A stretch of DNA of 64,000 bases from an uncultured Clostridia bacterium. GTDB taxonomy: Bacteria; Bacillota; Clostridia; Christensenellales; UBA1242. Positions 15,808-23,597 of this stretch are shown piece by piece. Location of the stretch: assembly GCA_947382485.1 (NCBI GenBank), contig CANCYS010000003.1, forward strand, positions 123,132 through 187,131, in the 5' to 3' direction. The position numbers and the translations under genes were made by a program. How positions within the stretch are numbered: position 1 is the stretch's first letter; every line of letters starts with the position of its first letter. The notes under the pieces were generated by a model. That model was given only the letters and a program-made list of their open reading frames with translations. It searched no databases and had not been told where the DNA came from.

Positions 15808-16278
15808 TTATAATCCCGCCTTACTAGTTAAATAATTCAATCTATCATTTAAATTATTTTTTATAATACGTAATCTGTTATCCATTTTCTTTAATTCAGT
15901 CAAATATTCTTTGAGTGCTGAAAACTCTTCAACAATAAATTCTTCTTTTGGAAAATCTCCAAAATCAGTATATTTAAAATATTCATGTGCAAAATAATTT
16001 CTTTTTTCAAGCAACGCTTTAAGTTCATTAATTTCGTCATATCCCAAACTTTTAGATTCATAAATGATACCAACCAATTGCCCAAATGTCATAGTCATCA
16101 TCTTTTGCTTTAAATATCCAGCATCATCTTTAACCTGCATAAAATCTTGTGCTGTCATCATTTTGTGCCTAGAAAATTCCTTAACAATCTCGCTAAGTTC
16201 ACAAATATCAACCACACAAAGTTCAATGTTTTGAGTTACTTCAATAATCTTTCCAATTGCACAATAAATTCTATTCAT
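15808..16278 (-). CDS. HEPN-like all-helical protein
   Basis: 156 residues, predicted all-helical. RNYFAHEY at 93-100 gives the R-x4-H pattern typical of HEPN ribonuclease or nucleotide-binding proteins, in the second half of the protein as in that superfamily. No minimal nucleotidyltransferase antitoxin is adjacent. The start at 16278 follows AGGTAATT. Family membership rests on this motif and helical character only. Confidence 0.55.
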   Translation of the reverse strand: MNRIYCAIGKIIEVTQNIELCVVDICELSEIVKEFSRHKMMTAQDFMQVKDDAGYLKQKMMTMTFGQLVGIIYESKSLGYDEINELKALLEKRNYFAHEYFKYTDFGDFPKEEFIVEEFSALKEYLTELKKMDNRLRIIKNNLNDRLNYLTSKAGL

Positions 16279-16334
16279 AATTACCTACATTCAATTTTAA
16301 ATTAGACTATGTACTATGTCAATTAAAAACTTAA

Positions 16335-17780
16335 TTACACATTCAGTTTTTCATCAACAAAATTTTTCTTAACAATATAATTTTTAAATATTTTTACTGA
16401 CATTAAAATAAAAACAATAAAATTTAAAAATGTCAAAGTCATAAAACAAGAATTGTATACAAATTGATTACCTGCCCAATTAAATAAAAAAATCATCATT
16501 GCACCAGTTAATGAAATATTTAAAAAGTTTGAAATTATAATATCTCTCTTATTAAAAGATATAATCATCAATATAATACTAAAAGTAGTTGCTATATAAT
16601 AAAATCTGTCTAACATCTTTGGCATAAAAAGCACCATTATAAATGAGAACACTGTTCCAAAAAAAGTTAAATCATACTTAGTTAAAACTTTTCTTTTATT
16701 ATATCTAAATATAATTATTAAAAGCACAATCAATAACGCAAAAGTAAAAATAACACACAACACACTCGTCAACTTATATGCAAATGTATTGACGGTCCAA
16801 ATATTCTGACTAAGTATAGATAAAAACATACAGACATTTGGACAATTCCCAGTAATCCTATTATCAAACTTTGCTTGCATTAAATACACCTTTAACATAT
16901 CAATTAGTGGTCTTCCTGCAAGCACAGGAACAAGATTTATCACATAACAAAGAGGTGCAATCCAAATATCTTTCCATTTTAAGTAATGCTCTCCATTTTC
17001 ATCTTTAACAATAAGCATAACAAATAAAATTGGAACCATAAACAAAAATTGCATCTTTGTTACAAATGCCAATCCTATAAATAAAAACGATAGTTTAGAT
17101 TTCTTATTTAACGCAAAATAGAAAGATAAAAACGCAAAAGAAGTATAAATTGCATCACATTGTCCCCATTCTGCATATTCTACAAGAATATATGGAATAA
17201 TCATAAATATCATAAAAAGTGCATAACTAAACTTTTCATTTTTAATAGTTTTAATAATAAGTGTTACAGCTAATGCAAGAAGCAATGTAAAAATAAAGGT
17301 AATAAATTTAATTGAATATAAAGAATTTAAACCAAGTTTTGCAATAATAATAAGAAAATAATTATAAAATGCATTATAGTTACTTATGTTAATTATGCTA
17401 TACAAACAATCTTTAAAACTAAGTTTTGAATATTCTTCTGTCCAAACATCTAAAAAGATTACATAATCTGGTGATTCAGAATTAGCAAAATATATTGTCA
17501 TAAAAATAATAATTAAACTGCATAAAGTTATTATGGCAATATTTATATATTTCAATTTTTTGTTATCAGAATATATTTTACAAACTTTATAAATAAAAAA
17601 TGATGCAATACCAATAACAATTGCTGAAACAAGAAAGATATAAATATAAAACTGGGTTCCACCACCCTCAAACTTAACATTAAAAACTCTAATTATGCCA
17701 AGGACAACAATTAAAGCAAAACTTAGAATTATAACAAAATTTGTTAAAACTCTTTTTAAACTCAATTTGTTTTCATCCAT
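16335..17780 (-). CDS. Polytopic GT-C fold glycosyltransferase (Gpi18-like mannosyltransferase family)
   Basis: 481 residues with about 11-12 membrane segments. The first large loop carries an acidic FLDVWTEEYSKLSF segment, as in lipid-linked-sugar-dependent GT-C enzymes, and AEWGQCDAIYTSFAFLSFYF is a hallmark of the COG5542-type family. The substrate cannot be told from sequence. The gene is 6 bases downstream of the acetyltransferase gene, so the two are likely co-transcribed. Confidence 0.75.
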   Translation of the reverse strand: MDENKLSLKRVLTNFVIILSFALIVVLGIIRVFNVKFEGGGTQFYIYIFLVSAIVIGIASFFIYKVCKIYSDNKKLKYINIAIITLCSLIIIFMTIYFANSESPDYVIFLDVWTEEYSKLSFKDCLYSIINISNYNAFYNYFLIIIAKLGLNSLYSIKFITFIFTLLLALAVTLIIKTIKNEKFSYALFMIFMIIPYILVEYAEWGQCDAIYTSFAFLSFYFALNKKSKLSFLFIGLAFVTKMQFLFMVPILFVMLIVKDENGEHYLKWKDIWIAPLCYVINLVPVLAGRPLIDMLKVYLMQAKFDNRITGNCPNVCMFLSILSQNIWTVNTFAYKLTSVLCVIFTFALLIVLLIIIFRYNKRKVLTKYDLTFFGTVFSFIMVLFMPKMLDRFYYIATTFSIILMIISFNKRDIIISNFLNISLTGAMMIFLFNWAGNQFVYNSCFMTLTFLNFIVFILMSVKIFKNYIVKKNFVDEKLNV

Positions 17781-17786
17781 AAAAAA

Positions 17787-18335
17787 TTAATTAATCTCCT
17801 CAATTAATATAGAATAAATCGCAGTATCGCATCTTTCATGAATATTGTTGCTGTGTGCCTTACGAAGCACCCCTTCAAAAGTCATTCCTGCCCTTTTCAT
17901 TACATTTCCACTTCTATAATTTTCAACGTCATGAAAAGCTTCAATTCTTTTTGCAATATTGTTTTCTTTTATATACTTAAACATTCCACGAACAGCCTCA
18001 GTCATAAAACCTTTCCCATGATATTTTTTATTCATCAAATATCCAATACTAATAGTTCCACCCGCTCTTTGAATATGTGATAAACCAAGACCAATTGAGC
18101 CAATGACTTTCCCTTCAATTTTAAGCATAATTGCATAATCCGTTTTTTCAATTCCATTTTCATAGCATTCTTTCATAAACTTAATTCTTTCTTTCGCATT
18201 TTCAACAGATTCATATGTCTTAAAGGTTAAATATTTTGTAACTTCTTTATCACTTGCATATTCATATAAATCCAAATAATCTTCGTCTTCCCATTTACGA
18301 ATTATCAATCTGTCAGTTTCATATAAAATATTCAT
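17787..18335 (-). CDS. GNAT N-acetyltransferase, RimJ/RimL-like
   Basis: A 182-residue GCN5-related acetyltransferase. The strand order and acetyl-CoA loop are visible (GTISIGYLMNKKYHGKGFMTEA, here quoted in part as YLMNKKYHGKGFMTEA). It starts with the typical ETDRLIIRKWEDEDYLDLY and ends with SGNVMKRAGMTFEGVLRKA, both characteristic of the RimJ/RimL branch. The substrate is unknown. Confidence 0.88.
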   Translation of the reverse strand: MNILYETDRLIIRKWEDEDYLDLYEYASDKEVTKYLTFKTYESVENAKERIKFMKECYENGIEKTDYAIMLKIEGKVIGSIGLGLSHIQRAGGTISIGYLMNKKYHGKGFMTEAVRGMFKYIKENNIAKRIEAFHDVENYRSGNVMKRAGMTFEGVLRKAHSNNIHERCDTAIYSILIEEIN

Positions 18336-18374
18336 AATTCACCACCAAGAATTTATATATTTATTTTATAATAA

Positions 18375-18409
18375 AAAAAGTCTTATTCAAAATGAATAAG
18401 ACTTTTTTT
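18375..18409 (-). terminator. Terminator after the 3-hydroxyacyl-CoA dehydrogenase gene
   Basis: AAAAAAGTCTTATTC/GAATAAGACTTTTTT with a 5-nt loop, a strong symmetric hairpin 10 bases from the stop. It may also insulate the GNAT gene promoter. Confidence 0.88.
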
Positions 18410-18418
18410 CAATTTAAA

Positions 18419-19375
18419 CTATTTCTTTTTGTCATATTTATAGAAACCTTCGCCAACAGACATTCCAAGTTTTCCCTCATCAATATACTTTTTAAGCATA
18501 ACTGCCATACCTTTAAAGTTATATGGTGCTAAAAATGAAGGAATTTTAACATAATTTAAAACAATGTTATATGCAGTTGTAAGTCCAACAGTATCAAGAA
18601 TTCTAAATGGTCCTTTTGGAGAACCTGTTCCAAGAGTCCAAGCCTTATCAATACTTTCTGGGTCAGAAATTCCATTAACATACAAATCCATTCCTGAGAA
18701 CAAAAGAGGTACAAGCATTGAATTTAATAAATATCCTGATTTTTCTTTATGAACTGGAAGCGGAATCATTCTAATTTCTTTTGCAAAATTCATTATTAAA
18801 TCAAAATTAACTTTATCTGTTTTTGATTGAGCCATAATTTCGGTCATGTTATTTTTCCAAATAGAATTAGCAAAATGTAAAGATAAGAATTTATCTTCTC
18901 TACCTGTGTATTTCGCAAATTTTGAAGGAAGAAGTGTTGACGAATTTGTTACAACAACAGTTTTTGCTGGCATAAGTGGAGCAAGTTTTTTATAAAATGC
19001 AATTTTTTCATTTGCATTTTCTGCCATAGATTCAATAACAAGGTCAGCGTCCTCAACTGCCTTTGCAAGATCAAGTTCAAGTTTGATGCTTGAATATGCT
19101 TTTTTAACTTTTGACAAACATTCCTTTTGGTCAAAGCTTTCATAGTCAGCAATACCCATTGCCCAAACGCTTGCATTTTGTCCTTCTGGTTTTGCCATTT
19201 TTTTGATTGTATCAGTGTAAACTTGTTTTAAATTATCAAGTTTAGGTTGAGTTCTACCAATACTACCCTCACTTCTAAGCCAAATAGTTACATTAAAACC
19301 ACAATATGCTGCTTGAAAAGCAATTTGACTTCCAAGAACGCCACCGCCTGCAACAACAACATTTTTAATTTCCAT
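18419..19375 (-). CDS. 3-hydroxyacyl-CoA dehydrogenase (3-hydroxybutyryl-CoA dehydrogenase type)
   Basis: NAD(P)-dependent oxidation of 3-hydroxyacyl-CoA, or the reverse reaction in butyrate-type pathways. The Rossmann motif AGGGVLGSQIA is at the N-terminus. Catalytic-region residues are present: TNSSTL (Ser), LHFANSIW (His), the Glu of MTEIM and the Asn of GYLLNSML. The C-terminal helical domain is complete. No thiolase or crotonase genes are adjacent, so the pathway cannot be deduced. Confidence 0.9.
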   Translation of the reverse strand: MEIKNVVVAGGGVLGSQIAFQAAYCGFNVTIWLRSEGSIGRTQPKLDNLKQVYTDTIKKMAKPEGQNASVWAMGIADYESFDQKECLSKVKKAYSSIKLELDLAKAVEDADLVIESMAENANEKIAFYKKLAPLMPAKTVVVTNSSTLLPSKFAKYTGREDKFLSLHFANSIWKNNMTEIMAQSKTDKVNFDLIMNFAKEIRMIPLPVHKEKSGYLLNSMLVPLLFSGMDLYVNGISDPESIDKAWTLGTGSPKGPFRILDTVGLTTAYNIVLNYVKIPSFLAPYNFKGMAVMLKKYIDEGKLGMSVGEGFYKYDKKK

Positions 19376-19454
19376 AAATTTCTCCTATATCATATTATAT
19401 TGAAATTATAACATTTAAAATTACCAATCAGCAAATGAAATTAATAAAACGAAT

Positions 19455-19772
19455 TTATTTCTTAATCTTCTTTTTTGGAAGCGGAGTAATTCTTTCCAAA
19501 ATTTCAATCACATCAGAAACTAATTCATTATTTTCAATATCCAAAATATAATGTTCTTTTGCACCATTATAAGGCACACCAACATCTGCATTTTTCAATA
19601 AATTTTCAATTTCATTCAACTTTTTCACAAACACAGTGTTATCACACACAAGTAAAATTGGTTTATCATTTACATAAACCATATATTCACCAAACATTTT
19701 TTTATATCTTATATTATAATTTCCATGAATTTGCTCACAAACAAATTCAATAAAATCCTGAGTTGTTGCCAT
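19455..19772 (-). CDS. TfoX N-terminal domain protein
   Basis: 105 residues matching the stand-alone TfoX/Sxy N-terminal domain: KKMFGEYMVYVNDKPILLVCDN and the C-terminal PLPKKKIKK tail. The domain occurs in the competence regulator Sxy, but stand-alone copies in Firmicutes have no proven function. The start at 19772 follows AAGGAG. The promoter carries an inverted repeat related to that of degV. Confidence 0.88.
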   Translation of the reverse strand: MATTQDFIEFVCEQIHGNYNIRYKKMFGEYMVYVNDKPILLVCDNTVFVKKLNEIENLLKNADVGVPYNGAKEHYILDIENNELVSDVIEILERITPLPKKKIKK

Positions 19773-19813
19773 AAATTTCTCCTTAGTTAAAATTTAATAT
19801 CGTCACGAATTTC

Positions 19814-19856
19814 AATATACCCTTCATGAGTCGTAGTGAACAAAATTGGTTCACTA
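19814..19856 (-). promoter_or_regulatory. Promoter and inverted repeat upstream of the tfoX-like gene
   Basis: TTGTTC (19843-19838), an 18-nt spacer and TATATT (19819-19814). A perfect 8-bp inverted repeat TAGTGAAC (19834-19841) / GTTCACTA (19849-19856) overlaps the -35 box. Confidence 0.6.
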
Positions 19857-19898
19857 TTTCATCTAAATTTTATTATCCTACATCTCTTAATATAAACT

Positions 19899-20363
19899 TT
19901 ATTTTAATGAATCTTTGTCAAATTCAAAATATTTACGACCAACAATTTGCTTTCCACTCAATTTTTCATAAAAACCAATTGATGGTTTATTCCAATCAAG
20001 ACAACTTAGTTCTAGTCCTTCATAACCATCTTCAATGATACGATTTAATATTTTATTAAAGAAAACTTTTCCAAATCCTCTTCCACGATATTCTTCAAGA
20101 ATAAATAAGTCTTCTAAATAAACTCTACCAATTGCAGAAAAAGAACCAAAAATTGGATAATATATTGCATAGCCTATTACCAAACCATCAAACTCAGCAA
20201 AAAGTGCTGTTGCAATATTCTTTTCAAAAAGCCAATAAGTTAACTGTTTCTTTGTTGCTTTCATGTCTTGTGGTCTTTTTTCATATGATGCTAAACCTTT
20301 TATTAAAGAAACTAATGTTTCAATATCTTCTTTTTTTGCTTCACGAATTTTTAATTCTTTCAT
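19899..20363 (-). CDS. GNAT N-acetyltransferase, diamine acetyltransferase-like
   Basis: 154 residues resembling SSAT-type acetyltransferases: SLIKGLASYEKRPQDM near the N-terminus, IYYPIFGSFSAIGRVYLEDLFI and the acetyl-CoA loop EEYRGRGFGKVFF. The C-terminal DWNKPSIGFYEKLSG is characteristic of that branch. Substrate specificity (polyamine or amino acid) cannot be assigned. The nearest SD (AAGGAA) is about 14 bases before the ATG, which is unusually far. Confidence 0.85.
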   Translation of the reverse strand: MKELKIREAKKEDIETLVSLIKGLASYEKRPQDMKATKKQLTYWLFEKNIATALFAEFDGLVIGYAIYYPIFGSFSAIGRVYLEDLFILEEYRGRGFGKVFFNKILNRIIEDGYEGLELSCLDWNKPSIGFYEKLSGKQIVGRKYFEFDKDSLK

Positions 20364-20472
20364 ATTAATTTGAAATTCCTTAATGTTTTTATTATTAATA
20401 ATAACATTTTTCTTTTATTAAAGCAAAATATAAAAATCAATTAAAACAAAAATGATTTTATAAAAATAAAAA

Positions 20473-20489
20473 CGAACCTAATAGGTTCG
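20473..20489 (-). terminator. Terminator of the tRNA array
   Basis: AGGTTCG/CGAACCT hairpin, followed on the minus strand by a T-rich tract; it lies just beyond tRNA-Tyr, the last gene of the array. Confidence 0.82.
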
Positions 20490-20498
20490 CATTTTATT

Positions 20499-20583
20499 TG
20501 GTGGGAAGAGATGGATTCGAACCATCGAAGACGAAGTCGACGGATTTACAGTCCGTTGCATTTGGCCGCTCTGCAATCTTCCC
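20499..20583 (-). tRNA. tRNA-Tyr (GTA)
   Basis: 85 nt including encoded CCA. The acceptor stem GGGAAGA/TCTTCCC, anticodon loop with GTA and a long class II variable arm agree with tRNA-Tyr. It is the last of six tRNAs in one transcript. Confidence 0.96.
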
Positions 20584-20586
20584 ATA

Positions 20587-20661
20587 TGGAGCCGGTGGTC
20601 GGAATCGAACCAACAACCGTCTGATTACAAGTCAGATGCTCTACCATTGAGCCACACCGGC
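20587..20661 (-). tRNA. tRNA-Thr (TGT)
   Basis: 75 nt with encoded CCA; acceptor GCCGGTG/CACCGGC, anticodon TGT in loop CTTGTAA, and T-arm GTTCGATTC all fit. It lies four bases from tRNA-Tyr. Confidence 0.96.
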
Positions 20662-20670
20662 AAGTGTTTT

Positions 20671-20746
20671 TGGTGCCGCGGGGCGGAATCGAACCACCGA
20701 CACAGGGATTTTCAGTCCCTTGCTCTACCGACTGAGCTACCGAGGC
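20671..20746 (-). tRNA. tRNA-Phe (GAA)
   Basis: 76 nt with encoded CCA and anticodon GAA in loop CTGAAAA. The acceptor stem is GCCTCGG/CCGCGGC, which leaves a U4-C69 mismatch in an otherwise paired helix. The product is the ligand of the pheS T-box in this window. Confidence 0.94.
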
Positions 20747-20794
20747 ATATTTTTTGAGAAAAAATAAAAAACTATTAAGTTTTAGAATGAAATT

Positions 20795-20871
20795 TGGCGA
20801 CTCGGATGGGGCTCGAACCCACGACCTCCAGCGTGACAGGCTGGCGCTCTAACCAACTGAGCTACCGAGCC
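20795..20871 (-). tRNA. tRNA-Asp (GTC)
   Basis: 77 nt with encoded GCCA end, acceptor GGCTCGG/CCGAGTC with one G-U pair, anticodon GTC in loop CTGTCAC. Confidence 0.96.
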
Positions 20872-20894
20872 AAATTTATAAAAAATATTTTGTT

Positions 20895-20971
20895 TGGTGG
20901 GCCTTCACGGACTTGAACCGCGGACCAACCGGTTATGAGCCGGTCGCTCTAACCAACTGAGCTAAAGGCCC
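20895..20971 (-). tRNA. tRNA-Met (CAT), elongator type
   Basis: 77 nt with encoded CCA, acceptor GGGCCTT/AAGGCCC and anticodon CAT. The paired first base (G1-C72) argues against the initiator. Similarity to the Firmicute elongator (CCTTTAGCTCAGTTGGTTAG) argues against a lysidine tRNA-Ile, though sequence alone cannot exclude it. Confidence 0.92.
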
Positions 20972-20991
20972 AATTAATTTTACAACAAACT

Positions 20992-21068
20992 TGGTCGGGG
21001 TGGCGAGACTCGAACTCACGACCCCACGGACCCAAACCGCGTGCGCTACCAAACTGCGCTACACCCCG
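20992..21068 (-). tRNA. tRNA-Pro (TGG)
   Basis: 77 nt with encoded CCA, acceptor CGGGGTG/CACCCCG, anticodon TGG in loop TTTGGGT. It is the first gene of the array behind the promoter. Confidence 0.96.
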
Positions 21069-21098
21069 ATGCATCCGTTGCATAAAACTAACGAATTA

Positions 21099-21127
21099 AA
21101 TATACACTATTCAAAATTAATTGTCAA
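21099..21127 (-). promoter_or_regulatory. Promoter of the six-tRNA array
   Basis: Consensus TTGACA (21127-21122), a 17-nt spacer and TATATT (21104-21099), about 30 bases before the mature tRNA-Pro 5' end. Confidence 0.8.
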
Positions 21128-21213
21128 CAAAAAATAAAAAATTTTCAATATTTTATAACAAGGCAAAATTATGTTCTTTTGTGGCATAACTCTGCCCTGT
21201 CAATATTATTATA

Positions 21214-22785
21214 TTAATCAAGTCCAAGATAGTTATTGTATGTAATTTGTTTATCATAAATTTTTGTTTTATCAATTTCAATAATACGATTTGCAACTGT
21301 TTGCAAAAGTTGGTGATCTTGACTTGTGAAAAGTATTGGGGATTTGAAATTTATCATACCCTTGTTTAGCGATGTGATACTTTCAAGGTCAAGGTGGTTT
21401 GTTGGTTCATCAAAAATAAGAACATTTGCACCTGAAAGCATAACTTTTGCGAGCATACACCTAACCTTTTCTCCACCTGAAATGCAGTTTGCTTTTTTTC
21501 TTGCCTCTTCACCAGAAAATAACATTCTTCCAAGCCAGCTTCTAAGGAATGTTTGGTCTTTATCATCAGAATATTGAGAAAGCCAATCAACAAGTGAAAG
21601 TCCACAATCTTTGAAATATGAATCATTATTTTCAGGCAAATAACCAGTTGTAACAGTTGAACCCCATTCAAAAGTTCCACCATCAGCAGAATCTTCACCC
21701 ACCAAAATTTTAAACAACATTGTAATTACATTCGCATTTTCACAAATGAATGCAATTTTATCACCCTTATTTACAGTGAATGAAACATTCTCAAACATTT
21801 CATTTTTAGTTAAGTTTGTAACTCTTAAAATTTCATTTCCAATTTCTCTATTTGGTTTAAAGTCAACATATGGATATTTTCTTAGAGATGGTTTTATATC
21901 AACAAACGTAAGTTTTTCAAGTTCTTTCTTTCTACTTGTTGCCTGTTTACTTTTTGAAGCATTTGCAGCGAATCTTGAAATGAACTCTTGAAGTTCTTTT
22001 GCTCTTTGTTCAGATTTTTTATTTTGTTCTTTTGCTTGTCTTTGAAGAAGCTGACTGGTTTCATACCAGAAATCATAGTTTCCAACAAACATATCAATTT
22101 TGCCATAATCAATATCACAAATATGTGTACAAATTTTATTCAAGAAATATCTGTTATGCGAAACAACAATAACCAAGTTTTCAAATTCAAGTAAGAAATT
22201 TTCAAGCCAGTTTACAGTTTTTGCATCAAGGTTATTTGTAGGTTCGTCCAAAATCAAAATGTCAGGATTTTTAAAAAGTGCTTTTGCAAGCAAAACTTTA
22301 ACTTTCATTTTTGGATCAAGGTCTGCCATCAAAACATCAAAAAATTCTTCATGAATTCCAAGTTCATTCAAAAGGTTTTGGGCTTCACTTTCTGCTTCCC
22401 AACCACCAATCTCCATAAATTCATTTTCAAGTTCACCTGCTCTAATTCCATCAGCATCAGTGAAATCAATTTTTGCATAAAGGTCATCTTTTTCTTTCAT
22501 GATTGCCATGAGTCTTTCATGACCATGCATAACAGTTGAAAGAACAGTATATTCGTCCCAAGCCTTTTGGTCTTGTTGAAGTACACTAAGTCTTTTGCCT
22601 CTATCAATAACAATGTCACCTGAACTTGGTTCAATTTGTTTTGTGATAAGTTTTAAAAAAGTTGATTTGCCTGCACCATTTGCACCAATGATACCATAAC
22701 AATTTCCATCTTCAAATTTAAGATTAACATCTTCAAATAACACACGACCGCCAAATTGCAATCTTACATTGTTTACACTAATCAT
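21214..22785 (-). CDS. ABC-F family ATPase (YbiT/YkpA-like)
   Basis: Soluble tandem ABC protein of the ribosome-associated ABC-F class, with no membrane domain. NBD1 has GANGAGKST, an atypical signature region (DLDPKMKVKVLLAKALF) and LDEPTNNLD. A charged linker follows (LLQRQAKEQNKKSEQRAKEL). NBD2 has a normal signature (ISGGEKVRCML) and DEPTNHLD, but its Walker A reads CENANVITM near 344-352 and lacks GK[ST]. The NBD1 signature change is normal for YbiT; I recall similar NBD2 changes in clostridial members. Confidence 0.92.
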   Translation of the reverse strand: MISVNNVRLQFGGRVLFEDVNLKFEDGNCYGIIGANGAGKSTFLKLITKQIEPSSGDIVIDRGKRLSVLQQDQKAWDEYTVLSTVMHGHERLMAIMKEKDDLYAKIDFTDADGIRAGELENEFMEIGGWEAESEAQNLLNELGIHEEFFDVLMADLDPKMKVKVLLAKALFKNPDILILDEPTNNLDAKTVNWLENFLLEFENLVIVVSHNRYFLNKICTHICDIDYGKIDMFVGNYDFWYETSQLLQRQAKEQNKKSEQRAKELQEFISRFAANASKSKQATSRKKELEKLTFVDIKPSLRKYPYVDFKPNREIGNEILRVTNLTKNEMFENVSFTVNKGDKIAFICENANVITMLFKILVGEDSADGGTFEWGSTVTTGYLPENNDSYFKDCGLSLVDWLSQYSDDKDQTFLRSWLGRMLFSGEEARKKANCISGGEKVRCMLAKVMLSGANVLIFDEPTNHLDLESITSLNKGMINFKSPILFTSQDHQLLQTVANRIIEIDKTKIYDKQITYNNYLGLD

Positions 22786-22810
22786 TACATAATCCCCTAT
22801 TTACCCGTTA

Positions 22811-22840
22811 ATTATAATTTAAAAATTCAAACTTTGTCAA
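22811..22840 (-). promoter_or_regulatory. Promoter of the ABC-F gene
   Basis: TTGACA (22840-22835), an 18-nt spacer and TATAAT (22816-22811). A TATAAT on the plus strand in the same gap may serve tspO, with a weaker -35. Confidence 0.78.
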
Positions 22841-22903
22841 TGATTTATCCACTTAAAGTATAATTATTAACATTCTGGCAATAATGTAATCGTAGGAGAA
22901 AAA

Positions 22904-23563
22904 ATGGCAGAAAACAATATTTCAAACAATCGTTCAAATAAAAAATCTGATTTAAATAAAACTGACATATACAATAAAAACTCAGAAAAGAAAACTGAAA
23001 ACTATAATAAAAAAACGCAAAATAATGAAAGTAACTCAGCAAAAAATGCAAAAAACAATCAAAATACATCAAAAGTTAGCGATAAATATATTCACAAGTG
23101 GTGGATTGATGCATTAATTTTCATTGGCGGAACTTTGCTTCTTGGCGGACTTGCCACTCTTCTTGGAGGCAAAATGTTCAACTTCCAAAATTATGAAATG
23201 CCACCAGCGACTGCACCAAAAATTTTATTTCCAATAGTTTGGGCAATAATTTATCTTGCTATTGGTATATCAACATTTTTAATGTGGCGAGATAAAGAAA
23301 TCAAAGAAGATAGTCGAAAAATTAATTTGATACTCTTTATTATCCACATGGTATTCAATGTTTTATGGCCACTATTTTTCTTTAAACTTGACCTTGCAAT
23401 TTTCTCTGCTGTTTGGCTTGGACTTACCGTCATCTCTGCCCTTATAGTTATGTACAGATATTTCATCACAAATATTCCAGCAGGTATAATATTTATCATT
23501 TATACGCTTTGGCTTATGTATGCAATGTACTTAAATCTTGGACTCGTTTTAATTAACTTTTAA
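22904..23563 (+). CDS. tspO: TspO/MBR family membrane protein with a low-complexity N-terminal extension
   Basis: Residues 65-219 form the five-helix TspO fold: ATAPKILFPIVWAIIYLAIG, a conserved NVLWPLFFFK helix and the C-terminal MYLNLGLVLIN. TspO proteins bind porphyrins and cholesterol-like ligands. The first ~60 residues are Asn/Lys/Ser-rich, hydrophilic low-complexity sequence not found in typical 150-160-residue members. The start at 22904 follows AGGAGAAAAA. It is divergent from the ABC-F gene and ends in a bidirectional terminator. Confidence 0.93.
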   Translation: MAENNISNNRSNKKSDLNKTDIYNKNSEKKTENYNKKTQNNESNSAKNAKNNQNTSKVSDKYIHKWWIDALIFIGGTLLLGGLATLLGGKMFNFQNYEMPPATAPKILFPIVWAIIYLAIGISTFLMWRDKEIKEDSRKINLILFIIHMVFNVLWPLFFFKLDLAIFSAVWLGLTVISALIVMYRYFITNIPAGIIFIIYTLWLMYAMYLNLGLVLINF

Positions 23564-23566
23564 TAA

Positions 23567-23597
23567 AAAACTCGCTTAAAATTAAGCGAGTTTTTTT
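23567..23597. terminator. Bidirectional terminator between tspO and the MetRS-like gene
   Basis: AAAACTCGCTTA/TAAGCGAGTTTT with a 4-nt loop, T-runs on both strands, between two convergent genes. Confidence 0.88.

Noticed and set aside
20473..21130. The tRNA block as a repeat array or CRISPR-like element
   Set aside because: The spaced similar segments are tRNA D- and T-arms; each unit folds as a tRNA.
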